Positions 19,024 through 26,982 of a stretch of DNA of 64,000 bases are shown here, piece after piece; position 1 is the stretch's first letter, and every line of letters begins with the position of its first letter. This stretch comes from Acinetobacter pullicarnis (GTDB taxonomy: Bacteria > Pseudomonadota > Gammaproteobacteria > Pseudomonadales > Moraxellaceae), in the NCBI RefSeq assembly GCF_006352475.1, contig NZ_VCMZ01000001.1, positions 2,542,001 to 2,606,000 of the forward strand, read 5' to 3'. The notes below the pieces were generated by a model. It made no database searches, was not told the DNA's origin, and saw nothing but the letters and a program-made list of their open reading frames with translations. The position numbers and the translations under genes were made by a program.

Positions 19024-20694
19024 ATGCGTGCTACATCTGGGGTCTTTAAAGGGCTCAATCCGACAGTGACAGTCATTTCTAAAATATTAGTCTTTGCTTT
19101 TGTCATTTTCTGCGCCCTTCAAGCGGAGCGTGCAGGACAAACATTTGAAATGATTTCAAGTGTTCTATTACTAAATTTGAAGTGGTTCTATATTGGTCTA
19201 ATGACCTTTGTCGTGGGCTTTTTATTGTATTTAATGGTCAGTCGTTTTGGCCATATTCGGCTTGGGCGAGATGATGAAAAACCTGAATTTAGCTTTATTG
19301 CTTGGATCTCCATGCTGTTCTCTGGGGGTATGGGAATTGGTTTAGTCTTTTGGTCTGCTGCCGAGCCAATGTGGCACTATGCCAATAACCCTTTCACCCC
19401 TGATTTCAGTGATGAATCAGCCAGTATGGCCATGCAACTAACCTTTTTTCACTGGGGTTTACATCCATGGGCAATCTTTTGTGTAACTGCCTTGGCACTG
19501 GCTTATTTTTCTTATCGTAAAGGCTTACCTTTTAGCCTGCGCTCGATTCTTTATCCTATTATTGGCGATCGTATTTATGGTCCGATTGGACACACTATTG
19601 ATATTTTAACCATTGCAATCACAGCCTTTGGTATCGCCCAGTCGTTGGGGATGGGGGTCATCCAAATTAATTCGGGGTTAAATCAAGTTTTTGGTATTAG
19701 CAACAGTTTAGGCGTGCAATTTTTAATGATTGGCATCCTCTGCAGTATTGCGACAGTATCAGTGGTATTTGGTATTAATCGCGGTATGCAACGCTTATCA
19801 CAACTGAATATGTTGTTGTCTTTGCTACTCATCATCATTTTGCTTGCCATCGGCCCCACCCGCTATATCTTACATACTTTGCTCGAAACCACAGGGAATT
19901 ACACCCAAAACATTGTTGGCATGAGTCTCTGGAGTGATGCACAAAAAGATTCTGGCTGGCAAAATTGGTGGACCGCATATTATTGGCCATGGTGGATGAC
20001 CTGGGCACCCTTTGTCGGCATGTTTGTGGCAAGAATCTCACGGGGGCGTACCATCAGAGAACTCATTTCCGGGGTACTTCTGGTGCCAACCTTTATCACA
20101 GCAATCTGGATGTCTGTGATTGGTGGTTCTGCACTCAAAGTTGAGCAAGATGCCAGACACCATTATGAACAACAACGTGCCGCGCTAATCGAAGCTGGAC
20201 AACCTGCCCCTGAAGCTTTTGCTGGCGGGCCAATTGTGACAGCCACCAAAGCAGACAATACCCGTGCCTTATTTACCATGTTTGACAATATTGACCGTGG
20301 TATTATCGGGCAAGCTTTAAGTGTTATTGCTTGTATTCTCTTAGCCACTTATTTCATTACCTCTGCTGACTGCGGCACCCACGTACTCTGTTTTCTTGAT
20401 GCGGAGGGCTCCACCGAAACACCGATAAAAATCAGAATTGTCTGGGGCGTATTGATTGCTATTATTGGTGCAGGCTTACTCTATGCAGGGGGACTCAAAG
20501 CGATGCAGACAGCGTCAATTATTGCAGGCTTCCCCATCTCGATCTTCCTTGCCATCATGAGTGTGACTTTGTTTAAGAGTTTACGCAGAGAACCTCAAGC
20601 TTGGGCCATGATGCCGCAACATGTACTTCCAGATTATTTAGATACAACAGATAACAGCCACAAAGACAAGGCGTCCAAAGATCAATCCAATTAA
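19024..20694 (+). CDS. BCCT-family betaine/carnitine/choline transporter
   Basis: A 556-residue inner-membrane secondary transporter with about twelve membrane helices. Family signatures are SGGMGIGLVFWSAAEPMWHY (about residues 99-118) and the tryptophan-rich YYWPWWMTWAPFVGMFVARISRG segment near 320-340, which carries the substrate-binding aromatic cage of quaternary-amine carriers. The start has an AGGAGG site. It lies divergent from the Rieske operon and convergent with the GcvA-like regulator, suggesting uptake of that pathway's substrate. No long C-terminal osmosensory tail is evident, so a nutritional rather than osmoprotective role is likely. Substrate not resolved. Confidence 0.92.
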   Translation: MRATSGVFKGLNPTVTVISKILVFAFVIFCALQAERAGQTFEMISSVLLLNLKWFYIGLMTFVVGFLLYLMVSRFGHIRLGRDDEKPEFSFIAWISMLFSGGMGIGLVFWSAAEPMWHYANNPFTPDFSDESASMAMQLTFFHWGLHPWAIFCVTALALAYFSYRKGLPFSLRSILYPIIGDRIYGPIGHTIDILTIAITAFGIAQSLGMGVIQINSGLNQVFGISNSLGVQFLMIGILCSIATVSVVFGINRGMQRLSQLNMLLSLLLIIILLAIGPTRYILHTLLETTGNYTQNIVGMSLWSDAQKDSGWQNWWTAYYWPWWMTWAPFVGMFVARISRGRTIRELISGVLLVPTFITAIWMSVIGGSALKVEQDARHHYEQQRAALIEAGQPAPEAFAGGPIVTATKADNTRALFTMFDNIDRGIIGQALSVIACILLATYFITSADCGTHVLCFLDAEGSTETPIKIRIVWGVLIAIIGAGLLYAGGLKAMQTASIIAGFPISIFLAIMSVTLFKSLRREPQAWAMMPQHVLPDYLDTTDNSHKDKASKDQSN

Positions 20695-20714
20695 TCTCAA
20701 AACTTAACCGCATA

Positions 20715-20748
20715 AAAAAAACAGGGATTTTAAAATCCCTGTTTTTTA
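20715..20748. terminator. Bidirectional terminator between BCCT and LysR genes
   Basis: A perfect palindrome ACAGGGATTTT/AAAATCCCTGT flanked by A6 and T6, lying between two convergent genes. It would terminate transcription from both sides. Confidence 0.9.
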
Positions 20749-20768
20749 TGCTCAACCCTATTTACAGA

Positions 20769-21698
20769 TTAAACTTCACTTAATCCCTTCTGCCCGACCT
20801 GCCCTGGTAACTGTTCCAACAACCAATGCCGAAACTGTTTTACGCTAGATGGAATCACACCACGATCACATGGCTCCAACATACAAAAATTAGCTTTGGT
20901 TCGTAAAACGGTATCCACAGGACGAACCAATTGACCACTTTTTAAATACTCATCGACCAACGATCCCCAAGCCAATGCAACCCCCTGACCATTGGCAGCA
21001 GCTTGTAATAGCAATGGATAATTATTGATATTGACGCGATTCTTTGGCGTCAATATTGGATAATTCACTGATTTAATCCATTCCGCCCAAGTCATCCAAT
21101 CTCTTTGAGATTCGTCCAAATACAGCAACGTCTTCCCAAAAATATTTTCCAATGTCATCTCCCCTTTAAATTGTTCAAGATAACCAGGACTACAGACAGG
21201 AAAAACTTCTTCTGGGAATAAAGTGGTTGTATGCATATTTTCAGGTTTAACCCGGCAATAAAACAAGGCCAGATCGCAGTCCATTCGGTGTAAATCAGCA
21301 ATATTATCTGTCGTCAATATCCGCAAATCTATACCTTCAAGCTGTTCAAAAGATGCAACTTTAGGGAGTAACCACAAAGCAGCCATCGCATTGGTGGTGG
21401 CTACAGTCACCTGATTTTCACCTTGCCATTTTTTTATCTCAGCCGTGGCCTGAGCAACTTCAAGCAATGAACTATAAATGGTCTGATAATATTGCAATCC
21501 CGTTGCCGACAAACAGATATTACGATTGGCCCGAACAAACAACTCTTTTCCTAGGTATTCCTCTAGCTGTCTGATTTGGCGACTAATCGCTCCTTGTGTC
21601 ACATTTAATTCATTGGCGGCTAAGGTAAAACTGAGGTGGCGTGCTGCTGCCTCAAACACAATAAGACTATTCATTGGTGGTAGGGGTTTTATCTTCAT
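20769..21698 (-). CDS. LysR-family regulator, GcvA-like, probable regulator of the Rieske/BCCT cluster
   Basis: A 309-residue LysR protein. The helix-turn-helix occupies about residues 8-65 (LNVTQGAISRQIRQLEEYLG), and the PPMNSLIVFEAAARHLSF opening is characteristic of the GcvA subgroup. The ATG at 21698 follows AGGAGTG; the frame extends to 21728 with no site. It is adjacent to and convergent with the BCCT transporter. A near-identical LysR box occurs both upstream of this gene and upstream of the Rieske gene, supporting a shared regulon. The inducer is unknown, presumably the amine substrate. Confidence 0.88.
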   Translation of the reverse strand: MKIKPLPPMNSLIVFEAAARHLSFTLAANELNVTQGAISRQIRQLEEYLGKELFVRANRNICLSATGLQYYQTIYSSLLEVAQATAEIKKWQGENQVTVATTNAMAALWLLPKVASFEQLEGIDLRILTTDNIADLHRMDCDLALFYCRVKPENMHTTTLFPEEVFPVCSPGYLEQFKGEMTLENIFGKTLLYLDESQRDWMTWAEWIKSVNYPILTPKNRVNINNYPLLLQAAANGQGVALAWGSLVDEYLKSGQLVRPVDTVLRTKANFCMLEPCDRGVIPSSVKQFRHWLLEQLPGQVGQKGLSEV

Positions 21699-21726
21699 GG
21701 ACACTCCTGATTTGTCCTGATTCCCC

Positions 21727-21790
21727 ACATGATTGATTTAATCTAAAGACCCTCCAAGGCTCCATGCCGATTATGGGGAGTCAATCATGT
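21727..21790. promoter_or_regulatory. Separated inverted repeat ACATGATTGA / TCAATCATGT
   Basis: Perfect 10-bp arms at 21727-21736 and 21781-21790, 44 bp apart, starting 29 bp upstream of the regulator's ATG. The arms could be paired operator half-sites or bound through DNA looping. Confidence 0.4.
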
Positions 21791-21983
21791 AAGAAAAGAT
21801 TAAGGTAATGCTAGGTTGATTTGAATCAATTATTCATCCATCCCGGTTGAATATGAGCGTGTTTAAACCAAAACCTTCTTACATTGTGGAAATTCTCATA
21901 CCGATACATCCTGCATACGTGATGAATCCACATAAAGTCTCATAAACAGTTCTGAATAAAAAGTGAGAAAAACTATTTACTGC

Positions 21984-22000
21984 ATGAGTTTTTATCATGC
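21984..22000. promoter_or_regulatory. LysR-type box, copy 2
   Basis: ATGAGTTTTTATCATGC matches copy 1 at 18822-18838 in 16 of 17 positions, including the dyad ATGA-N7-TCAT. It lies about 285 bp upstream of the regulator, rather far for simple autoregulation. Confidence 0.45.
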
Positions 22001-22038
22001 GTGTTTTAAAATGATTGTTCAATTCTTCTTTATAATAA

Positions 22039-22069
22039 AAAAGGCTAAAATTTCAACATTTAGCCTTTT
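22039..22069 (-). terminator. Terminator of the YdhR-like gene
   Basis: An 11-bp stem AAAAGGCTAAA/TTTAGCCTTTT, followed on the minus strand by a T-run. It lies 90 bp after the stop codon of the gene at 22157-22459. Confidence 0.8.
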
Positions 22070-22156
22070 CATCTTGTCTGAGCAATCGCATAACGATTTT
22101 GCTCGATGATCACAAAATTCTAGCCCTGCTCTTGTCTTCGCACAGCGTATCTGGTC

Positions 22157-22459
22157 TTAAGCCGAAAACTGTGTAATTTCAGACAAAGCGGCATTCACTA
22201 AGAATATTCTAGAACGAATTTCGGTTACCCCAGCTGCGGTTAAACGTGCAGCATGCATGTCTAAATAAGCTTGTGCATGTGCTTCCGTATCAAATAAATA
22301 AACGCCACCCGCCTGCTGTTCAGTTTGATTTTCTGTCCAAATTTTCCAAATTAGACCAGGTTCTTGCGTAATTGAATTGGCCAAGCCCTGCATGCTTTCG
22401 GTCATCGCATCCCCCCAAGGGCCTGAAAATGAAAAATCAACTTGTAATAGATAAGACAC
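22157..22459 (-). CDS. ydhR: YdhR-like putative monooxygenase (ABM/ferredoxin-like fold)
   Basis: A 100-residue protein matching the length and pattern of E. coli YdhR: MSYLLQVDFSFSGPWGDA at the start, the central EPGLIWKIWTEN and GGVYLFDTEAHAQAYLDMH stretches. The family is a dimeric alpha-beta barrel related to small cofactor-free monooxygenases; its substrate is unknown, with aromatic compounds suggested. The ATG at 22459 has only a weak upstream site. It is monocistronic, ending in its own terminator, and upstream of it lie the tRNA-Val terminator and gene. Confidence 0.8.
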   Translation of the reverse strand: MSYLLQVDFSFSGPWGDAMTESMQGLANSITQEPGLIWKIWTENQTEQQAGGVYLFDTEAHAQAYLDMHAARLTAAGVTEIRSRIFLVNAALSEITQFSA

Positions 22460-22575
22460 GCTTGTTCACCTGATGTATAAAATGTTCAATCTGATTCTAA
22501 TACATTTTAGTACCACGCTGCATATTCGTCCTTTATACAGCGAAAGCTACTTTTAACGAAATTACAGGCAATAAA

Positions 22576-22613
22576 AAAGACCTATTAGTTTTTAATATTA
22601 ACTAATAAGTCTT
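22576..22613 (-). terminator. Terminator of tRNA-Val
   Basis: A long stem AAAGACCTATTAGTT with AACTAATAAGTCTTT (one bulged C) followed on the minus strand by TTTTTTATT, 21 bp beyond the tRNA 3' end. Confidence 0.85.
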
Positions 22614-22633
22614 TGTTTATTCTACCAATATTT

Positions 22634-22710
<77 letters not shown>

Positions 22711-22721
22711 AAGTGGGATGC

Positions 22722-22750
22722 ATAATAGTAATTATTGTTGAGGTTGACAA
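22722..22750 (-). promoter_or_regulatory. Promoter of tRNA-Val
   Basis: On the minus strand TTGTCA, a 17-bp spacer, TATTAT, then GCATCCC just before the tRNA 5' end. It is close to the sigma-70 consensus with a GC-rich start region. Confidence 0.75.
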
Positions 22751-22989
22751 GCTTTTTTAGTGGAATTTAATTTGGATGAACGTTCTTTGTGCGAATTTCA
22801 CTTAAATCAAGCTTTGATCGCTACTTTTCACTAAAAACAAGAAGTTTTGATCACCAATAGCTTTCAGGCGCAACTCAACGAAGCTTTCATTGAATGCAAT
22901 CAACAAATAAATGATGAAAATAGTGGTGATTTAGATAATCGACCATGCACCAAATCATCTGCACAATTCAATCTATACACGAAAACAAA

Positions 22990-23020
22990 AAAGCCAATCA
23001 GCACGACACTGATTGGCTTT
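22990..23020 (-). terminator. Terminator of the DegS-like protease gene
   Basis: Perfect 11-bp stem AAAGCCAATCA/TGATTGGCTTT, followed on the minus strand by a run of T, 30 bp after the protease stop codon. Confidence 0.85.
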
Positions 23021-23049
23021 CTCTTCAATACAACTTAGGGCTTAAGCGA

Positions 23050-24225
23050 TTAACGACGTGGCAATGGAATGTACTGTGATTCATTGCTTAGCACTTTACG
23101 CTCCCCCACTTTTACATTTAATAAAATTGGTTGATTACCGCGAACAACTTCAATTTGAATTTCGGTATTGGGTGCCTGTAAAGCCACATAATTAATTAGA
23201 TGTGAAGCAGATGTAATGTCTTCATCATTCACTTTGACAATTTTATCACCTAATTTTAATCCGGCTAAAGCGGCTGGACCATTTTTAAGCACATCTGCGA
23301 CGATTACCCCAGCAGGTTTTGCAGAAAGCACATCATCTTGTTTTGGCGCAACCAAACTGATGCCTAACCAACCGCGAATAACGCGACCATCTTTTAAGAT
23401 CGAGTTCAGTACCTGTTGGCAGACTTTGGCTGGAATTGAGAAACCAATACCAAGTGATCCACCCGATTGCGAGAAAATAGCGGTGTTCACCCCAATCAGA
23501 TTACCGGCAACATCAATCAGCGCCCCACCTGAGTTACCAGGATTAATCGCCGCATCGGTTTGAATAAAGTCTTCATAGGTATTAATGCCAAGGTCAGAGC
23601 GCCCTGTCGCTGAAATAATCCCTTGAGTAACAGTTTGTCCAACACCAAATGGATTACCAATCGCAAGTACCACATCACCAACTTCATTGCCACTGAGTTT
23701 AAATGGCAATACGGGTAAATTATCAAGATTAATTTTGATAACAGCCAAATCTGTGTCTGGGTCTGTTCCAACAACTGTCGCTTCTGCACGGCGACCGTCT
23801 TGCAGACTCACAACAATTTGTTCAGCCTGCGCAATAACATGATTATTCGTTAAAATATAACCATCTGGACGTACAATAACCCCAGAACCTAGGCTATTTT
23901 CATTGGGGCTTTGAGTGCGGCCTTGTTGTTGATCACCAAAAAATTCTCTAAATGCCGGATCATTAAATAATGGATTGGTTTGTTTAACTTTCTGTGTGGT
24001 AAAAATATTAACCACGGCAGGCGCTGCGACTTTAACTGCTGCACTAAAGGAAACCACACCACCAGCACGTGATGTATTTAGCAACGGCTCGACCTTCTCC
24101 GCAGGCATTTTCACACCATCTGAGGCAATTGGGGGCTTCGGTTGTTGATACTTTTGCCAACCAATAAAACTGATAATGACGACAACGAGTAAGACCCAAG
24201 GTAACCAAGAAAAGGAGCGGCGCAC
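23050..24225 (-). CDS. DegS/AlgW-like periplasmic serine endoprotease
   Basis: A 391-residue HtrA-family protease anchored to the inner membrane by one helix (about residues 8-22). The trypsin-like domain carries the catalytic triad His129 (LTNNHVIAQ), Asp159 (DPDTDLAVIK) and Ser232 (NPGNSGGAL). A single PDZ domain follows at about 285-375. One PDZ plus a membrane anchor fits DegS/AlgW, which cleave an anti-sigma factor under envelope stress, better than the two-PDZ DegP. A basic C-terminal tail ends PLPRR. Divergent from the Nif3-like gene. Confidence 0.9.
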   Translation of the reverse strand: MRRSFSWLPWVLLVVVIISFIGWQKYQQPKPPIASDGVKMPAEKVEPLLNTSRAGGVVSFSAAVKVAAPAVVNIFTTQKVKQTNPLFNDPAFREFFGDQQQGRTQSPNENSLGSGVIVRPDGYILTNNHVIAQAEQIVVSLQDGRRAEATVVGTDPDTDLAVIKINLDNLPVLPFKLSGNEVGDVVLAIGNPFGVGQTVTQGIISATGRSDLGINTYEDFIQTDAAINPGNSGGALIDVAGNLIGVNTAIFSQSGGSLGIGFSIPAKVCQQVLNSILKDGRVIRGWLGISLVAPKQDDVLSAKPAGVIVADVLKNGPAALAGLKLGDKIVKVNDEDITSASHLINYVALQAPNTEIQIEVVRGNQPILLNVKVGERKVLSNESQYIPLPRR

Positions 24226-24387
24226 TATTACTTCCTCTAAGAATTATTTAATTAGTTGATGGCAAAGAATTTTATACATTGTAATCAAAATAAATGAAGA
24301 TACAAAGAAACCGAATAGAGATTTGTTCAGCTTTAGTTACAAATTAAATTATACTCTCAAGATTATAATTTATTTTTTAGAAAAACG

Positions 24388-25149
24388 ATGGCATTACTTA
24401 GCGATATCCTCTTATGGTGCAATGAAAGCTTAAAGAGCAATGAATTTAAGGACTATGCACCTAATGGCTTACAGATTGAAGGAGAATCTGAGGTCAAACG
24501 TATACTTTGTGCTGTGACCGCTTCTCAAGATGCAATTGAAGCCGCGATCGCCTACCAAGCCGACATGCTTCTGGTACATCATGGTTACTTTTGGAAAGGT
24601 GAAGCCTACCCGATCACAGGCATGCGTGGTAAGCGTATCAAGGCCTTGATCCAAAACAATATCTCCTTGGTTGCCTATCACTTGCCCTTGGATTCCCATC
24701 CAACGCTTGGCAATAATGCAGCGATCGCTGATCTTTTAGAACTGGATTCAATTCAGGCTTTAGATCCAAGTGAAAGGCATCCGATTGGGAATATCGGCTA
24801 TTTAAAATCAGCGATGTCTCCGACTGACTTTAAAGCGATGCTAAGCAATCGCTTAGGCTTTGAGTCGATTCACTTACCTGCTGACAAAGCACAAATTCAA
24901 AAAGTGGGCTTCTGTACCGGTGGTGCGCAAGACTATATAAGCAAAGCAGCAGAACAAAATTGTGATGCCTATATTTCGGGTGAAGTCAGTGAAAGAACCT
25001 TCTATGAAGCCAAAGAGTTAGGTGTGCATTATTATGCTTGTGGTCATCACGCGACTGAACGTTATGGCGTACAACGTTTAGCACAAGCCATTACTGAACA
25101 ATTTAGCGATATCGAATACAGTTACTTTGAATTGAATAATCCGATTTAG
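24388..25149 (+). CDS. Nif3-like dinuclear metal-centre protein (YbgI family)
   Basis: A 253-residue conserved protein with the NIF3 pattern: DYAPNGLQIEGESEVKRI near the N-terminus, LLVHHGYFWKGEA (metal-binding His pair), SYHLPLDSHP-type motif (VAYHLPLDSHP) and the C-terminal HYYACGHHATERYGV, which supplies more metal ligands. YbgI forms a hexameric toroid with two metal ions per subunit. It has been linked to GTP cyclohydrolase I type 2 by homology, but its function is not established. Divergent from the protease gene; AT-rich promoter between them. Confidence 0.9.
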   Translation: MALLSDILLWCNESLKSNEFKDYAPNGLQIEGESEVKRILCAVTASQDAIEAAIAYQADMLLVHHGYFWKGEAYPITGMRGKRIKALIQNNISLVAYHLPLDSHPTLGNNAAIADLLELDSIQALDPSERHPIGNIGYLKSAMSPTDFKAMLSNRLGFESIHLPADKAQIQKVGFCTGGAQDYISKAAEQNCDAYISGEVSERTFYEAKELGVHYYACGHHATERYGVQRLAQAITEQFSDIEYSYFELNNPI

Positions 25150-25293
25150 TTGAGCTTTATTTTCAATCTGCTTTATGACCGCAAAGCAAGGCTTTATTCT
25201 GTATAGTTATTTAAAGACTGCACTATTGGTAGCAAAATCAACTACAATAGGCCCACTTAATTGTATAACCCAGCAAATGCAAGGAATAGGAAC

Positions 25294-25920
25294 ATGACGA
25301 CTATTACGTTACCTGCGCTCCCGTATGGCTACGATGATTTAGCGCCACACATCAGCAAAGAAACTTTAGAATACCATCATGATAAACACCACAATACTTA
25401 TGTGGTGAATCTAAACAACTTGATCAAGGGTACTGAGCTTGAAGGTAAAACTTTAGAAGAAATCATTAAAGCTGTTGCTGGTGATGCTTCTAAAGCAGGT
25501 ATCTTTAACAACGCTGCTCAAGTTTGGAATCACACGTTCTATTGGAACAGCATGAAGCAAAATGGTGGTGGCAAACCAACTGGCGCGCTTGCTGCTAAAA
25601 TTGACGAAGATTTCGGTAGTTACGAAAAATTTGCTGAAGAATTTGCTGCTGCTGCAACCACTCAATTCGGTTCAGGTTGGGCTTGGTTAGTGGCTGATAA
25701 AGTCAATGGTAAATTATCAGTAACCAAAACTGCAAATGCAGATACGCCACTTGCACACAACCAAGTTGCAGTATTGACCATTGACGTTTGGGAACATGCG
25801 TATTATATCGATTTCCGCAACATGCGTCCTAAGTACATCACGACTTTCCTTGAAAGCTTAGCGAACTGGGATTACGCAAATGCGAAATATGCCGGTTTAG
25901 AAGCTGGTGTAGAAAAATAA
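25294..25920 (+). CDS. sodB: Superoxide dismutase [Fe]
   Basis: A 208-residue iron/manganese-type superoxide dismutase converting superoxide to oxygen and hydrogen peroxide in the cytoplasm. Metal ligands are visible: His28 in LEYHHDKHH, His in NHTFYWNSM, and Asp and His in DVWEHAYYIDFRN. The QFGSGWAWLV stretch and overall similarity to E. coli SodB favour the iron form. The start at 25294 has AAGGAATAGGAAC before it and matches the family N-terminus; the longer frame to 25261 does not. Monocistronic, ended by a UUCG hairpin terminator. Confidence 0.95.
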   Translation: MTTITLPALPYGYDDLAPHISKETLEYHHDKHHNTYVVNLNNLIKGTELEGKTLEEIIKAVAGDASKAGIFNNAAQVWNHTFYWNSMKQNGGGKPTGALAAKIDEDFGSYEKFAEEFAAAATTQFGSGWAWLVADKVNGKLSVTKTANADTPLAHNQVAVLTIDVWEHAYYIDFRNMRPKYITTFLESLANWDYANAKYAGLEAGVEK

Positions 25921-25936
25921 TTTTTCTAACACGCTT

Positions 25937-25965
25937 AAAAAATCACCCTTCGGGGTGATTTTTTT
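25937..25965 (+). terminator. Terminator of sodB
   Basis: AATCACCC-TTCG-GGGTGATT with flanking A and T runs, 20 bp after the stop codon. A classic UUCG tetraloop intrinsic terminator. Confidence 0.92.
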
Positions 25966-26026
25966 GATTTATTACAGCGAAATGAATACTAATAAAGCAA
26001 ACGAACCGCTTCAATCGTAAATAGTA

Positions 26027-26055
26027 TTGACGACTTCGAGTTTCATCCTTAGAAT
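26027..26055 (+). promoter_or_regulatory. Promoter of the first tRNA-Asn pair
   Basis: TTGACG, 17-bp spacer, TAGAAT, followed by GCGC, placing initiation a few bases before the tRNA at 26067. Confidence 0.8.
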
Positions 26056-26066
26056 GCGCATCAGAT

Positions 26067-26142
26067 TCTCCAATAGCTCAGTCGGTAGAGCGACGGACTG
26101 TTAATCCGCAGGTCCCTGGTTCGAGCCCAGGTTGGAGAGCCA
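26067..26142 (+). tRNA. tRNA-Asn (anticodon GTT), copy 1
   Basis: 76 nt including encoded CCA. Acceptor TCTCCAA pairs perfectly with TTGGAGA; D-arm AGCTCAGTCGGTAGAGC; anticodon arm CGGACTGTTAATCCG; T-arm CCTGGTTCGAGCCCAGG. Identical to copy 3. Confidence 0.96.
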
Positions 26143-26146
26143 TCGA

Positions 26147-26222
26147 TCTTCCATAGCTCAGTCGGTAGAGCGACGGACTGTTAATCCGCAGGTCCCTGGT
26201 TCGAACCCAGGTGGAAGAGCCA
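26147..26222 (+). tRNA. tRNA-Asn (anticodon GTT), copy 2, variant acceptor stem
   Basis: 76 nt including CCA, 4 bp after copy 1. The acceptor stem is TCTTCCA/TGGAAGA instead of TCTCCAA/TTGGAGA, with compensatory changes keeping seven pairs; the T-loop reads TTCGAAC rather than TTCGAGC. The D and anticodon arms are identical to the other copies. Confidence 0.96.
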
Positions 26223-26230
26223 AGATTCAA

Positions 26231-26259
26231 AAAGCCCATAACATTGTTATGGGCTTTTT
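26231..26259 (+). terminator. Terminator of the tRNA-Asn pair
   Basis: 12-bp stem AAAGCCCATAAC/GTTATGGGCTTT with a 3-nt loop and T-run, 8 bp after the second tRNA. Confidence 0.9.
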
Positions 26260-26403
26260 CTTTGCCCAGATTATAAATATAAAATACTTCTGATAAGCGC
26301 CTACTCCCCTATTGTAATTACAAAACCTTCCCTCAAAATATCAGCATGATGGCGATAAAAAAGACAATCAAATCAACATTAAAGCTTTTTTATCTAAAGC
26401 GGC

Positions 26404-26432
26404 TTGACCAAATGCACTGAGATGCATAGAAT
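26404..26432 (+). promoter_or_regulatory. Promoter of the third tRNA-Asn
   Basis: TTGACC, 17-bp spacer, TAGAAT: the same architecture as the promoter at 26027-26055, so this tRNA is transcribed separately. Confidence 0.8.
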
Positions 26433-26443
26433 CCGTTTCAGAT

Positions 26444-26519
26444 TCTCCAATAGCTCAGTCGGTAGAGCGACGGACTGTTAATCCGCAGGTCCCTGGTTCG
26501 AGCCCAGGTTGGAGAGCCA
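26444..26519 (+). tRNA. tRNA-Asn (anticodon GTT), copy 3
   Basis: 76 nt, base-for-base the same as copy 1 (acceptor TCTCCAA/TTGGAGA, anticodon GTT, encoded CCA). The promoter and terminator arrangement around it resembles that of copies 1 and 2, suggesting a segmental duplication. Confidence 0.96.
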
Positions 26520-26525
26520 AGATTC

Positions 26526-26556
26526 AAAAAACCCACAACATTGTTGTGGGTTTTTT
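26526..26556 (+). terminator. Terminator of the third tRNA-Asn
   Basis: Stem AAACCCACAAC/GTTGTGGGTTT with an ATT loop and T-run; same loop and layout as the terminator at 26231-26259, with base-paired substitutions. Confidence 0.9.
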
Positions 26557-26585
26557 ATTGACTAAAATTGGGTTGATAAATAAGT

Positions 26586-26813
26586 TTACTCAGCGCTTGA
26601 GCTTGGCATCGCAGTTGAAGCTTCTACAACAGCTTGATCTTGTTTTACTTTAACCAATGCTTGTTGTTGACGAATTAACTCATCCATTTCACGCTTATTT
26701 TCTAAGTCCGATTTCTCAAGCAGTGAACGAATCCCCAGCATCGCAAGTAAAAAGACCACCACGGCCAATATACACAGCAGTATTTTAAAATTGATATTTC
26801 TTGCTTGCGACAT
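26586..26813 (-). CDS. Small single-span membrane protein of unknown function
   Basis: A 75-residue protein: a short cytoplasmic start, one strong membrane helix (about residues 10-28, ILLCILAVVVFLLAML), then a charged, probably coiled-coil segment with LEKSDLENKREMDELIRQQQ, and an Ala/Ser-rich tail. Coding is supported by a clean ATG, a consistent amphipathic tail and isolation between genes on both sides. I do not recognise the family. It lies downstream of and facing the tRNA-Asn genes; the hydrolase gene downstream on the same strand is over 200 bp away across a terminator. Confidence 0.6.
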   Translation of the reverse strand: MSQARNINFKILLCILAVVVFLLAMLGIRSLLEKSDLENKREMDELIRQQQALVKVKQDQAVVEASTAMPSSSAE

Positions 26814-26941
26814 CTTTACTCTCTTAAAAAATACAATGACTTAAAATTGGCATCACTATAGCAAAATCAAAAATAAATACAAAACCTCAATCTTTAGATC
26901 GGCTCGACCTCTTCATCTGTTCGCTAAAATCAAAGCGCAAA

Positions 26942-26961
26942 AAAGGAGCCGTAGCTCCTTT
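26942..26961 (-). terminator. Terminator of lipoprotein hydrolase A
   Basis: Stem AAAGGAGC/GCTCCTTT with loop CGTA, followed on the minus strand by TTTTTTGCGC-type context upstream of 26942. It lies 22 bp after the hydrolase stop. Confidence 0.8.
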
Positions 26962-26982
26962 GGGTTTCACAACCAGACCCGC

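Larger units (their letters stand above)
21699..22156. other. Intergenic region upstream of the GcvA-like regulator
   Basis: 458 bp without a gene. It contains a 10-bp inverted repeat close to the regulator start, a second LysR-type box at 21984-22000 and the terminator of the YdhR-like gene. I see no further coding region. Confidence 0.5.

Noticed and set aside
22847..23038. 63-residue frame ahead of the protease terminator
   Set aside because: It runs through the protease terminator hairpin and has no recognisable features.
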